Positions 8,445-16,832 of a stretch of DNA of 37,276 bases are shown one piece after another. The DNA lies in the NCBI GenBank assembly GCA_902783035.1, contig CACZPK010000051.1, positions 1 to 37,276 of the forward strand, in the 5' to 3' direction. Source of the DNA: Oscillospiraceae bacterium (GTDB taxonomy: Bacteria; Bacillota; Clostridia; Oscillospirales; Oscillospiraceae). Every line of letters starts with the position of its first letter. The first letter of the stretch is position 1. The notes beneath the pieces were generated by a model. It worked only from the letters and a program-made list of their open reading frames with translations, had not been told where the DNA came from and did no database searches. The position numbers and the translations under genes were made by a program.

Positions 8445-10043
8445 TTACGCGCCGCGGCGCAGCGTTCTGCCCGCGCTCTGTTCCGTTTTGGCGCCGCCTG
8501 CAAAGGCGACGCGCCCGTTGACCCACACCGTGTCCATGCCCTGCGCGAGCTGTGCGGGGGCGGTATACGTTCCCGGTTCGTGCAGCTGCGCCGGATCAAA
8601 CAGACACAGATCGGCGTCCATTCCGACGGCGATCCGTCCCTTGCCCGTCAGGGCAAAACGCTCCGCTGCCTGCATCGTGACCTTGTGCACCGCTGCCTCC
8701 GGTGTGAGAACCTTGTCCGCGTATACATACTTTTCCAGCAGGCGCACGAACGTGCCGTAAACCCGCGGATGCGGCATACCGGCGGCGGGGTAGGTGGCGT
8801 CCGAAATAACACCGGAAAACGGTGCGCGCAGGACGTCCGCCACGTCCTCTTCGTCAGCAATAAAGTCGATCATCGCGGGTGCGCAGTGCTCCGCCGCAAG
8901 CAAGTCGAACAGCGCGTCAAAGGGGTCCTTGCCCAGCCGCGCCGCGATCTCTGCCACGGACAAGCCCTCGAATGGCTGATACTCCGGTGTGCGAAGCGAA
9001 GTAGCGCAGACGTTTTCAAAACCCACCAGATGGGTGATGTTCTCAAAATCCGTACCGCTTTCCATGCGCTCGCGCATACGCTGCCGCGCCGCGCGATCCA
9101 GCAGTGCGGCGGTCAGCGCCGCCGTACCGCCGCGCTGGAATTCCGGAGGCAGAACGTGGATGAGCTGGGTCGAGCCGGCGGTATACGGGTAGGCGTCGCA
9201 CATTACGTCCATGCCATCCTCACGCGCCGCGCGAATGAGGCGAAGCATTTCCGGGATATTCCGGCGCCAACCCACCTTGCCGATGGACTTGAGGTGGCTG
9301 ACCTCCAGCGGCACACGCAGCTCGCGTGCCACGGTAAGCATTTCGCGCAGCGCGTCCACAACGCCTTCGCCCTCCTGACGCATGTGGACGGTGAGCGGAA
9401 TGCTTCCGCCGCGCAGCGGTTCCAACGCGCGGATCAGGCCCTGTGTGGTGTAAAAGCACTCCGGCGCGTAGCCCAGGCCGAGGGATACGCCCAGCGCTCC
9501 GTCGGACAGAGCGCGTTCCAGCAGACGATGCAGCGCGTGCAGCGGCTCGCCGTCCAGATCACCGTCGGCAAAGCCCGATACGCAGGTGCGCAGCGTACCC
9601 ATGCCGACGAGCATACCGTGGTGAATGGGCAACGCAACGCGCGCAGCCGCGTCCAGATACGCGCCCAGAGTGGCAAAGCGCAGCGCTTCCGGTACGTCGC
9701 CGAGGATTGGGGCCAGATACGCCGCCGTTTCCGCGCCGTGCGGGCCTGTGATCGGCGCGAGAGAAAGGCCGCAATTGCCGTCGATGACGGTGGTCAGTCC
9801 CTGCGCCAGCTCCGCCGAGCCGAAATCGGCGCGCAGCAGCGCCGCGTCGGCATGGCGGTGAATATCAATGAAACCCGGAGTCAGCGTCCGTCCGGCTGCG
9901 TCGACCTCATGTTCCGCCCGCGCCTGCGCGAGCGGACCGACGGCGGCTATTTTTCCGTCGCGCAGCGCAACGTCTGCGCGGAAGGCGGGCGTGAGCGTGC
10001 CGTCGATGACGCGCGCGCCGCGAATGATCGTATCGTATTCCAT
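8445..10043 (-). CDS. N-acyl-D-amino-acid deacylase (D-aminoacylase) family amidohydrolase
   Basis: This is a 532-residue cytoplasmic metal-dependent amidohydrolase. The first metal motif is TPGFIDIHRHAD (about 55-66). GNCGLSLAP (about 89-97) carries the metal-bridging Cys typical of D-aminoacylases. A histidine follows in LEVSHLKSIGK, and DAYPYTAGST is a strong family signature. The C-terminus has the usual return strand GKGRIAVGMDADLCLFDP that closes the small beta domain. The expected reaction is hydrolysis of N-acyl-D-amino acids, or related N-acyl or dipeptide substrates, to the free D-amino acid. It shares one base (TAATG) with the lipoprotein gene upstream, so translation is coupled. 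Possible roles are recycling of D-amino acids from peptidoglycan or diet; this is inference. Confidence 0.9.
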   Translation of the reverse strand: MEYDTIIRGARVIDGTLTPAFRADVALRDGKIAAVGPLAQARAEHEVDAAGRTLTPGFIDIHRHADAALLRADFGSAELAQGLTTVIDGNCGLSLAPITGPHGAETAAYLAPILGDVPEALRFATLGAYLDAAARVALPIHHGMLVGMGTLRTCVSGFADGDLDGEPLHALHRLLERALSDGALGVSLGLGYAPECFYTTQGLIRALEPLRGGSIPLTVHMRQEGEGVVDALREMLTVARELRVPLEVSHLKSIGKVGWRRNIPEMLRLIRAAREDGMDVMCDAYPYTAGSTQLIHVLPPEFQRGGTAALTAALLDRAARQRMRERMESGTDFENITHLVGFENVCATSLRTPEYQPFEGLSVAEIAARLGKDPFDALFDLLAAEHCAPAMIDFIADEEDVADVLRAPFSGVISDATYPAAGMPHPRVYGTFVRLLEKYVYADKVLTPEAAVHKVTMQAAERFALTGKGRIAVGMDADLCLFDPAQLHEPGTYTAPAQLAQGMDTVWVNGRVAFAGGAKTEQSAGRTLRRGA

Positions 10044-11704
10044 TATCCCACCGTACGCTCATAGAAACCGGTGCGAGAGATAACGTCTCCGCCATGTTCC
10101 GGGTCGAAGTGCATCATCACCGTCGCAACCAGAGTTTCGCCTTCAAAAAAGGTATACATCATATCGTCGTTCTTACCGCCGGTGAGCAGCAAACCGTAGG
10201 GGGCCGTTTGCGCGTCCTCACTGTTGGTCGGCAGCACTTCCGCATGGCTGAATTCATTGCGGTAGCTGTTTTCGCCGTCTTTGCTGTCGATGAGGACGGT
10301 GCCGTCCTCGCGGAAATAGACGTACTCAAACATGTCATCCGGCAGCGTGTCGGCACGGTCGCCTTCGACTTCGACGGCGGTCAGCACCCATGTGCCGAGG
10401 CAGTTTGCATATACCGCGTCGGCGGAGGGGGCCGTGTTCCACGTCTTGCCGTCCAGCGACTCCACTTCGCTGTTCTCGCGCAGCGGAACCCGCAGGTAGC
10501 GCATTTCGCCCGGGCGGTACGCCATGCGCCAGCCAACGTCGTTTTCCGCATCGCGCACGGCCTGCGCGACGATCAGGTACGCCGCATCGCCGATGACCTC
10601 CGCAGTCTGCTCGATCAGCGCGTCGTCGCTGTAGCTGCTCTGCGGCAGGAACGAGGGGATCAGCAGCGTTTCGCGCTCTGCGGTTTCAAACCAGTACAGG
10701 TCGCCGTTTTCGTAGCTGATTTCCAGCTCGCCCGGCGCGTGCTCGGCGCGGCAGACGGCGCCGCTTGCATCCCGGTAGAGTTTCGGGACAAAGGGATAGT
10801 CCGTTTCCGCTTGATCCGTCACAACCGTCAGGCTGTCCGGGGTATCCAGCTTGGCGCGTACACACAGCGCCTCGGCCAGAAAGTGTCCCGTGCCCTCATA
10901 GGAGCCAAAGGTGCACCAGACGTTGCCGCCGTCCAAAAGGCTCTGCGCAAACTCCCAGCCGTAAGCGGTGCTCTCTTCGGGAAGGGCGGGCAGAATACCG
11001 AGCCGGACGGGTTGAGCTTCGCTGCCGTCCAGGCGCATGAGCCTGCCCTCATTGGCAGCATTGTCAAAGGCGTAATAGACCAGCGCGCCGTCGTCCGTCA
11101 GCACACAGAACGTACAGAAGTCGGCGTTCTCGCTGATATGCAGGGCCTCATTAACGCCCTCATAGACAGTGAATGTGACGGCGTCCTTCTGTACGGCCGC
11201 GAAGCGCCCGTTGCCCGAAACGCCCGCGACCGTTCCCTCGCCGAGCACGGTTTCCGTGCCGTCGAGCGCTTTGTGGTATGCCTCAGAGCTTTCGCCCTTC
11301 GGGCGGGAGAGGTAGAAACCGTCCACGCCGAACCACAGGGCACCGAAACCGCTGTCCGGCAGTGCCTCCGTGACCGTGCCGCCGGCAGTATCGTAACAGC
11401 ACAGCTGAGACGAGACCGCGTGACCGGGCATCGTGTTCAGAAAAGCGCCCCAAAGCTGCGGTTCGTCGAACGAATCCGCATCATAGCGCCGGAACCAGAC
11501 CTTGCCGTCCGTGCGGACAAAAAAACCGCCGTTGCCCACGACCTCCGGACGCTCCGGCACAGCGTCGGCCTTCGTCGCGGTCGCAACCGCGGCGCTCGTT
11601 TCCGGCGCGGCGGGAGACGGCGCTTCCGGCGCCTGCTGTGCGCAGGCGGAAAGCAGCAGCGCCAGCATGCATGCCAGCACGGCGGAAATGCATTTGTGTT
11701 TCAT
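10043..11704 (-). CDS. Uncharacterised secreted lipoprotein
   Basis: This 553-residue protein has a clear lipoprotein signal: MKHK, a hydrophobic core at about 6-18, and lipobox LLSAC with the acylated Cys at about 21. A Pro/Ala/Thr-rich linker runs to about 55. The next 350 residues contain repeating short strands such as GGFFVRTDGKVWFRRYD, ALWFGVDGFYLSR and YENGDLYWFETAE, suggesting a beta-propeller-like or DUF5050-like fold. The last 120 residues begin CLGTWVLTAVEVEGD and end with a FYERTVG strand, resembling a lipocalin-like lipoprotein module. I cannot assign a ligand. It is the first gene of the operon with the D-aminoacylase and CYTH genes and has its own promoter, so it may act as an extracellular sensor or binding protein. 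Confidence 0.78.
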   Translation of the reverse strand: MKHKCISAVLACMLALLLSACAQQAPEAPSPAAPETSAAVATATKADAVPERPEVVGNGGFFVRTDGKVWFRRYDADSFDEPQLWGAFLNTMPGHAVSSQLCCYDTAGGTVTEALPDSGFGALWFGVDGFYLSRPKGESSEAYHKALDGTETVLGEGTVAGVSGNGRFAAVQKDAVTFTVYEGVNEALHISENADFCTFCVLTDDGALVYYAFDNAANEGRLMRLDGSEAQPVRLGILPALPEESTAYGWEFAQSLLDGGNVWCTFGSYEGTGHFLAEALCVRAKLDTPDSLTVVTDQAETDYPFVPKLYRDASGAVCRAEHAPGELEISYENGDLYWFETAERETLLIPSFLPQSSYSDDALIEQTAEVIGDAAYLIVAQAVRDAENDVGWRMAYRPGEMRYLRVPLRENSEVESLDGKTWNTAPSADAVYANCLGTWVLTAVEVEGDRADTLPDDMFEYVYFREDGTVLIDSKDGENSYRNEFSHAEVLPTNSEDAQTAPYGLLLTGGKNDDMMYTFFEGETLVATVMMHFDPEHGGDVISRTGFYERTVG

Positions 11705-11735
11705 GCTTTATCATCTCCATGCTTTTCTGAACCTG

Positions 11736-11764
11736 ATTATAGCCGATCTACACCGCTGCGGCAA
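11736..11764 (-). promoter_or_regulatory. Promoter of the lipoprotein-deacylase-CYTH operon
   Basis: On the minus strand TTGCCG (11764-11759), a 17-bp spacer and a perfect TATAAT (11741-11736) lie about 30 bp before the ATG. GGAGAT precedes the start codon. The promoter is divergent from that of the NSS transporter. Confidence 0.75.
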
Positions 11765-11874
11765 GTGCGTTTTTGACGGCGCTTTCTGCATTTTCTTCGC
11801 AGTATCCGTGCGTGTCGCACAAAGCTCCACGTGTCAAAGACGTCTTTTTCAACAATTTGCCCCAAGCCGCTCCC

Positions 11875-11903
11875 TTTACAAGCCGCGCCGTTTCGGGTAA
11901 AAT
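11875..11903 (+). promoter_or_regulatory. Promoter of the NSS-family transporter
   Basis: TTTACA (11875-11880), a 17-bp spacer and TAAAAT (11898-11903) form a good housekeeping-type promoter about 50 bp before the chosen start. It shows that the longer reading frame reaching back to 11773 cannot be the translated form. Confidence 0.78.
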
Positions 11904-11955
11904 AAGGCACATGTTGTCGCTTTTTGTGTGCGGCTTGGGAAAGGAAATGAAAACC

Positions 11956-13359
11956 ATGAACAACAATCGTGCGAAATGGGGCAGTAAGCTCGGTTTCATA
12001 CTGGCGGCCGCAGGCTCTGCGGTGGGCCTCGGCAACATCTGGAAATTCCCCGGCAAGGCGTTTGAAGGGGGCGGCGGGGCGTTCCTGCTGATGTATCTGC
12101 TCATCGTGCCTTTGATCGGCATGCCGGCTATGCTCTCGGAGCTCGCCGTGGGCCGCGCGAGCGACTCCAACGTCGTCGATGCGTTCCGTAAGCTCGGCCA
12201 CAAGGGCTACAGCTGGGTCGGCTGGGTCGGCTGGAGCGTTGCGTTTATTATTACCTGTTATTACTCTCACGTCGGCGGCTGGGTGCTGCGTTATGTGTTC
12301 AGCTATGCGACCGAAGCACATGCCGTCTATGCGGACCCGCTGGGCTATTTTTATGCGATGCTCGGCTACAACGCCGCGGCGGACACCACCTTTTTCCCGT
12401 GGGCCGCGATCGGTTTCGCGTTCCTCTTTATGGCGATCTGCGCATTTGTTATCATCAGGGGTGTTGAGGGCGGTATCGAGAAGTTCAACAAGGTCGGTAT
12501 GCCCGCGCTGCTTGTGATCCTGCTGATCCTGTTTGTGCGCGCGGCGACGCTGCCCGGCGCGGGCGACGGCCTGCGCTACATGCTTTCGCTGGACTTGCGC
12601 AAGGTGACGCCGCAGACCTTCCTGATCGCGCTTTCGCAGGCGTTCTACTCGCTCTCTCTCGGCATGGCGATCATGATTACTTACGGTTCCTACCTCTCTC
12701 ATGAGGAGAACATTGAAAAGAACACGTTTTTCGTTTGCACGATGGATACGCTGGTTGCCGTCGTTGCCGGGTTTATCATCATCCCCGCCGTGTTTGCGAC
12801 CCTCGGCCCCGACGGTGTGGGCAAGGGCGGCGGTTTCGCATTCGTTTCGCTTGCGGGCGTTTTTGAGCACATGGCCGGCGGCGTTTTCTTCGGACTGCTG
12901 TTCTATCTGCTGCTCCTGTTCGCGGCGCTTACGTCCACCGTTTCGCTCATTGAGGGCATCGTTGCCTTCCTCATCGAGCGCCTGTATTGGAAGCGTACGC
13001 CCACGACCATTGCCGTTTGCGTTCTGATGTTCTGCATCGGCTGCCTCTACACCTGCTCGCAGGCGGCGTTCCCGATCAAGGGCATCTGGTTCGACTTTGC
13101 CAACGGCGTAACGTTCCCGGCGTTTTGCGATGCGATGGAGTTCCTGACCGACCGCGTAATGATACCGCTGTGTGCGCTGGGCTGTTGCGTGTTCGTCGGC
13201 TGGGCGTGGAAACCGGAAAGCGCTATTGCCGAGGTGGAACGCTGCGGCGATAAATTCCGCTTTGTGAAGGCGTATTCGTTCCTCATCAAGTTTGTTGCTC
13301 CGGCTGCGATCATCGTGATCCTCTGTGTGAGCCTTTTCACCGGAACAACGCTCAGCTAA
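11956..13359 (+). CDS. Neurotransmitter:sodium symporter (NSS) family transporter
   Basis: This is a 467-residue integral membrane protein, normal for prokaryotic NSS (LeuT-fold) transporters, with about eleven to twelve hydrophobic helices. TM1 carries the family signature GSAVGLGNIWKFPGKAFEGGGGAFLLMY, whose unwound Gly-rich centre forms sodium and substrate sites in LeuT. The ELAVGR motif follows TM2, and TM6 has the SQAFYSLSLGMAIMITYGSYL segment. It is expected to import an amino acid with sodium. The start at 11956 was chosen because AAGG at 11941-11944 is about 11 nt upstream and the protein then begins MNNNRAKWGSKLGF, typical for the family. The ATG at 11947 is too close to that site. 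Confidence 0.92.
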   Translation: MNNNRAKWGSKLGFILAAAGSAVGLGNIWKFPGKAFEGGGGAFLLMYLLIVPLIGMPAMLSELAVGRASDSNVVDAFRKLGHKGYSWVGWVGWSVAFIITCYYSHVGGWVLRYVFSYATEAHAVYADPLGYFYAMLGYNAAADTTFFPWAAIGFAFLFMAICAFVIIRGVEGGIEKFNKVGMPALLVILLILFVRAATLPGAGDGLRYMLSLDLRKVTPQTFLIALSQAFYSLSLGMAIMITYGSYLSHEENIEKNTFFVCTMDTLVAVVAGFIIIPAVFATLGPDGVGKGGGFAFVSLAGVFEHMAGGVFFGLLFYLLLLFAALTSTVSLIEGIVAFLIERLYWKRTPTTIAVCVLMFCIGCLYTCSQAAFPIKGIWFDFANGVTFPAFCDAMEFLTDRVMIPLCALGCCVFVGWAWKPESAIAEVERCGDKFRFVKAYSFLIKFVAPAAIIVILCVSLFTGTTLS

Positions 13360-13368
13360 CAAGCATAA

Positions 13369-13401
13369 AGGAAGCGGTTCCCCACCGGGGAACCGCTTCC
13401 T
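13369..13401. terminator. Bidirectional terminator, transporter/purine permease
   Basis: A perfect 15-bp stem (13369-13383 with 13387-13401) with the loop ACC lies between convergent genes and is followed by TCTTCATTT on the plus strand. It ends the NSS gene and the NCS2 gene. Confidence 0.9.
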
Positions 13402-13418
13402 CTTCATTTGAACAGAGC

Positions 13419-14840
13419 TTACACAACCGCAAAGAACTTGATGACAAACAGCAGCGAGATCACATAGGTCAGCGCGCTGACTTCGTTTGCCTTGCCGGAG
13501 AACGCCTTGATGACCGTGTAGGAGATCATCGCAAGGCCGATGCCGTGACCGATGGAGCCGGAGATCGGCATGGCCAGCAGCATGATGCACACGGGAACGA
13601 TCTGGTCGATGTCGTTGAAGTCGATGTTCTGCAGGCCCTGCATCATCAGGATACCGACGTAGATCAGCGCCGCAGAGGTCGCCGGGGCGGGGATGATCGC
13701 CGCGATGGGGGCGATGAAAGTGCAGGCGAGGAACATTGCCGCGCTGGTCAGCGCCGTCAGGCCCGTACGGCCGCCGGCCTCAACGCCGGAGGCGGACTCG
13801 ACAAAGGTGGTGACGGTGCTCGTGCCCATGCACGCGCCCGCAACCGTGCCGACCGCATCGGAAAGCAGGGCTTCCTTCATGTTGGGCATGTTGCCCTCCT
13901 TGTCGGTCATGCCCGCGCGGGACGCGGTGCCGACGAGGGTGCCGATGGTGTCGAACATGTCGATCATGCAGAAGGTGATGATCAGTGTGATCGCCGTGAA
14001 CCAGCCGATGCTGAAGAAGTCATGGAAATCGAACTTGAAGAACGTGGTATTCATCATGTCCGCGAAAGGCGGCAGGAAGGACGCCGTTGCCAGAGAGGCA
14101 AAGGGGTTGGTGTGCAGCGCAACCGCCTCGCCGATCCAGAACACGACCGACGCCGCCAGCATGCCCAGCAGCACCGCCGCCTTGATGCCCTTCTTGGCAA
14201 GCAGAATGATGATGAACAGACCCACAAACATCGTGATGACGGTCAACACCATTTCGGAGTAGTTGCCGCCCGCCTCTTCGATGGTGGTCTTGAATACCTT
14301 CGGCGTCATCGCACCGAAGAAGTCACGCATGGCAAAGAACGTGGAGAAATGTACGCCCGCGTTGGAGCCAAAGCCGATGTTCATCAACATCAGACCGATC
14401 GCCGGGCCAATGCCCAGACGGACGCCGATGGGAATGGCGTGGACGATCTTCTCGCGGATGTTCAGCACGCTGAGGGCGATGAACACGATGCCTTCCACGA
14501 GGATGATGCACAGCGCCGCCTGAAAGGCGTTGGTGTATTCAATATTTGCCATCGCGGCGATGTTGCCCGCGATGACCGCGAAGAAACTGTTAAGGCCCAT
14601 GCCGGGCGCCATGACGAAAGGCTTGTTGGCGAGGAACGCCATGCAGGCGGTGCCGAGCGCGGAGGCGAGACAGGTCGCAAGGAATACGCCGTTCCAAAGC
14701 GGCGTGCCGACGGCAAAGCCCGTCAGCAGGTTGGGGTTCAGGGCGATGATGTATGCCATCGTCATGAACGTGGTGAGACCGGCCAGGATTTCCGTGCGTA
14801 CGGTTGTGCCGTTCTCCTTGAGTTTAAAGAGTTGTTCCAT
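13419..14840 (-). CDS. NCS2-family purine permease (AzgA/PbuG type)
   Basis: This is a 473-residue polytopic membrane protein. The N-terminal EILAGLTTFMTMAYII and NPNLL segments identify the AzgA/PbuG branch of NCS2 transporters, which take up adenine, guanine or hypoxanthine. Other family segments are MAPGMGLNSFFA, IGVRLGIGPAIGLMLMNIGF and DTIGTLVGTASRAG, plus TSTVTTFVESASGVEAGGRTG, in the region that forms substrate-contacting helices. The start at 14840 (MEQLFKLKEN) follows AAGGGAGA at good spacing; the upstream GTG at 14867 would place that ribosome site inside the gene. No purine riboswitch fits: only about 65 nt separate the predicted transcription start from the ATG. Confidence 0.93.
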   Translation of the reverse strand: MEQLFKLKENGTTVRTEILAGLTTFMTMAYIIALNPNLLTGFAVGTPLWNGVFLATCLASALGTACMAFLANKPFVMAPGMGLNSFFAVIAGNIAAMANIEYTNAFQAALCIILVEGIVFIALSVLNIREKIVHAIPIGVRLGIGPAIGLMLMNIGFGSNAGVHFSTFFAMRDFFGAMTPKVFKTTIEEAGGNYSEMVLTVITMFVGLFIIILLAKKGIKAAVLLGMLAASVVFWIGEAVALHTNPFASLATASFLPPFADMMNTTFFKFDFHDFFSIGWFTAITLIITFCMIDMFDTIGTLVGTASRAGMTDKEGNMPNMKEALLSDAVGTVAGACMGTSTVTTFVESASGVEAGGRTGLTALTSAAMFLACTFIAPIAAIIPAPATSAALIYVGILMMQGLQNIDFNDIDQIVPVCIMLLAMPISGSIGHGIGLAMISYTVIKAFSGKANEVSALTYVISLLFVIKFFAVV

Positions 14841-14911
14841 GAGTGATTCTCCCTTCCGTTTTGCCACAAATCAAAATCTTTTTGAGGCGGCAAAAAAATT
14901 TTTCTGTGCCC

Positions 14912-14939
14912 ATTATAGCAAACTGTCGCACAATTGCAA
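14912..14939 (-). promoter_or_regulatory. Promoter of the NCS2 purine permease
   Basis: On the minus strand TTGCAA (14939-14934), a 16-bp spacer and a perfect TATAAT (14917-14912) form a strong promoter. The predicted leader is short, about 65 nt. Confidence 0.8.
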
Positions 14940-14989
14940 GTGGATTTTTGACAAGATTTTTATCTATAGCGCGCAGCGGCAAAATGGCG

Positions 14990-15018
14990 TGGACTTTTTG
15001 CGCGGGGCATGCTATATT
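14990..15018 (+). promoter_or_regulatory. Extended -10 promoter of the pyrophosphatase gene
   Basis: TGGACT (14990-14995), a 17-bp spacer and an extended -10 TGC-TATATT (15010-15018) lie 44 bp before the GTG start. The arrangement and the GTGGACTTTT context match the promoter at 5448. It is divergent from the purine permease promoter. Confidence 0.62.
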
Positions 15019-15061
15019 GAAAAAGAAGAAACCGATCTTAACCAAGGGAGGGCATGCTACC

Positions 15062-16744
15062 GTGAATCCGGCACCCATTATTTCCGAGCCCAATTACCAT
15101 GCCATCAAGGTCATCGGGCACCGCAACCCCGATACCGATTCGATCTGCGCCGCCATTGCCTACAGCCGCCTGAAAAACGCCATCGACGTCGATCACGATT
15201 ACAAGCCCTGCCGCGCAGGCCAGCTCAACCGCGAGACAAAGTTCGTGCTGGACTACTTCGGCGAGAGCGCGCCGCAGCTGTATGCGGACGTCAGCCCGCA
15301 AGTGCGTGATGTGGACATCCGCCTTGCCGAGGGCGTGGACGGGGAAATGAGCCTGCGCCGCGCGTGGATCAAGATGCGCGACGAAAACCTCGATACCCTC
15401 TGCGTGGTCGACAGCGAGCGCGAGCTCAAGGGCCTGATTACGGTTAAGGACGTCGCCACCGCAAATATGGACGGCCTCGACCCGGAGATCCTTGCCAAAT
15501 CGCACGCAAGTTACCAGAACGTCATCGACACCATCGGCGGCACGGTGCTCGTCGGCGACCCGACGGGCATGACCGTGCAGGGGCGCATCACCGTCGGCGC
15601 GGGCAGCGCGGAGCTGATGGGCCGCGCCATCCACAAGGGCGACCTTGTCGTGGTCAGCAACCGCAGCGAAAGCCAGCTCACCGCCATTGAGATGGAGGCG
15701 GGCTGCATTGTGGTCGGCTCAGGCTCCGAGGTGTCCAAGACCATCCGCATGCTGGCGGAGGAAAACAACTGCCTCATCATCAGTACACCGCTGAATACTT
15801 ACGCCACCGGACAGATCATTGCACAGGCGGCGCCGATCCGCTATTACATGTTGAAAGAGGGTATCCTGACCTTCAACCTCAACAGTTCCGTGGAAGAGGC
15901 CACCAAGCTGATGGCGAGTGTACGCCACCGCTATTTCCCCGTGCTGGGGGACGATGGGAAGTACCTCGGCGTGCTTTCCCGCCGCAACCTGCTGAATCTG
16001 CGCAAGAAGCAGCTGATCCTCGTCGACCACAACGAGAAGTCGCAGGCGGCGGAAGGACTGGAGGAGGCGGAGGTGCTGGAGATCATTGATCACCACCGCA
16101 TTGGTTCGCTGGAGACGGACAACCCCGTGTATTTCCGCAATATGCCCGTCGGCTGCACCTGTACGATCGTTTATCAGATGTATAAGGAAAACGACGTTGC
16201 GGTCTACAAGCAGACGGCGGGACTGATGCTCTCCGCCATTCTTTCCGACACGCTGATGTTCCGCTCGCCGACCTGCACGCCGCTCGACGAGCGCTCGGCG
16301 CGCGAACTGGCACGCATCGCGGGCGTGGATCTGGAATCCTATGCCGACGAGATGTTTGAGCATGGCGGCGATATCACCGGTGAGACGGCGGAGCAGATCT
16401 TCGGCACGGACTACAAGGTGTTTACCAGCGGCAGCTTCCACTTCGGCGTCGGCCAGGGCAGCTATATGAGCGAGCGGAACCGCAAGGCGGCGGAGGCGCT
16501 GGTGGGGCCGTATCTGGAGATCGCGCGGGAGAAACAGGGGCTGGACTATGTGTTTTACCTGTTTACCGACGTGCGCAACGCGTCGAGCGACCTGCTGATG
16601 GCGGGCGGGGATGCGGCGGAAGTCATCGACCGCGCTTTCCACACCACGCCGGAGAACGGCATGGCGGTGCTGCCCGGCGTGGTCAGCCGTAAAAAGCAGT
16701 TTATCCCCGCGCTGATCGACACGCTCAAGCACGCACAGGAATAA
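15062..16744 (+). CDS. Putative manganese-dependent inorganic pyrophosphatase with CBS/DRTGG insert
   Basis: This 560-residue cytoplasmic enzyme belongs to family II (DHH) pyrophosphatases, which hydrolyse PPi to phosphate with Mn or Co. The GHRNPDTDSICAAIAYS motif supplies ligands His20, Asp24 and Asp26. The DHH motif is at Asp343-His344-His345 in EIIDHHRIGSLET, and a DHHA2 domain ends the protein. Between about residues 75 and 320 lie a CBS domain, a DRTGG domain (GGTVLVGDPTG to QAAPI) and a second CBS domain (HRYFPVLGDDGKYLGVLSR). This is the adenine-nucleotide-regulated architecture known in Clostridia. The GTG at 15062 is the start: AAGGGAGGG lies about 10 nt upstream and no in-frame ATG precedes the conserved region. 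It is the only gene between its promoter and a terminator. Confidence 0.92.
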   Translation: MNPAPIISEPNYHAIKVIGHRNPDTDSICAAIAYSRLKNAIDVDHDYKPCRAGQLNRETKFVLDYFGESAPQLYADVSPQVRDVDIRLAEGVDGEMSLRRAWIKMRDENLDTLCVVDSERELKGLITVKDVATANMDGLDPEILAKSHASYQNVIDTIGGTVLVGDPTGMTVQGRITVGAGSAELMGRAIHKGDLVVVSNRSESQLTAIEMEAGCIVVGSGSEVSKTIRMLAEENNCLIISTPLNTYATGQIIAQAAPIRYYMLKEGILTFNLNSSVEEATKLMASVRHRYFPVLGDDGKYLGVLSRRNLLNLRKKQLILVDHNEKSQAAEGLEEAEVLEIIDHHRIGSLETDNPVYFRNMPVGCTCTIVYQMYKENDVAVYKQTAGLMLSAILSDTLMFRSPTCTPLDERSARELARIAGVDLESYADEMFEHGGDITGETAEQIFGTDYKVFTSGSFHFGVGQGSYMSERNRKAAEALVGPYLEIAREKQGLDYVFYLFTDVRNASSDLLMAGGDAAEVIDRAFHTTPENGMAVLPGVVSRKKQFIPALIDTLKHAQE

Positions 16745-16761
16745 AATCAAAAAAATTTTGC

Positions 16762-16803
16762 CTGGGACGGAACAAAGCATGCCTGTGTTCCGTCTCAGCT
16801 TTT
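16762..16803 (+). terminator. Intrinsic terminator of the pyrophosphatase gene
   Basis: A 13-bp stem (16762-16774 with 16786-16798) with one G-T pair and an 11-nt loop is followed by CTTTTAG. It separates the pyrophosphatase from the YcdB-SLH gene. Confidence 0.82.
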
Positions 16804-16832
16804 AGATCACAAAAGACACAGGAGGTATTCCC

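Noticed and set aside
8373..10064. Long plus-strand frames opposite the deacylase (and similar long antisense frames elsewhere, such as 3728-4693, 6459-7658, 11737-13590 and 16848-19106)
   Set aside because: They are open only because of GC-rich codon bias on the opposite strand; composition is rich in Arg/His/Gln with no domain motifs, and the opposing genes have clear families.
11773..11955. N-terminal extension of the NSS transporter frame
   Set aside because: The extension covers a well-formed promoter (11875-11903) and is not hydrophobic in the family pattern; the protein from 11956 begins exactly as known NSS transporters do.
14841..14867. GTG start for the purine permease nine codons upstream
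   Set aside because: Its use would place the AAGGGAGA ribosome site inside the coding region; the ATG at 14840 has correct spacing.
14841..14911. Purine riboswitch before the NCS2 permease
   Set aside because: The leader from the predicted start is only about 65 nt and shows no three-way-junction aptamer pattern.
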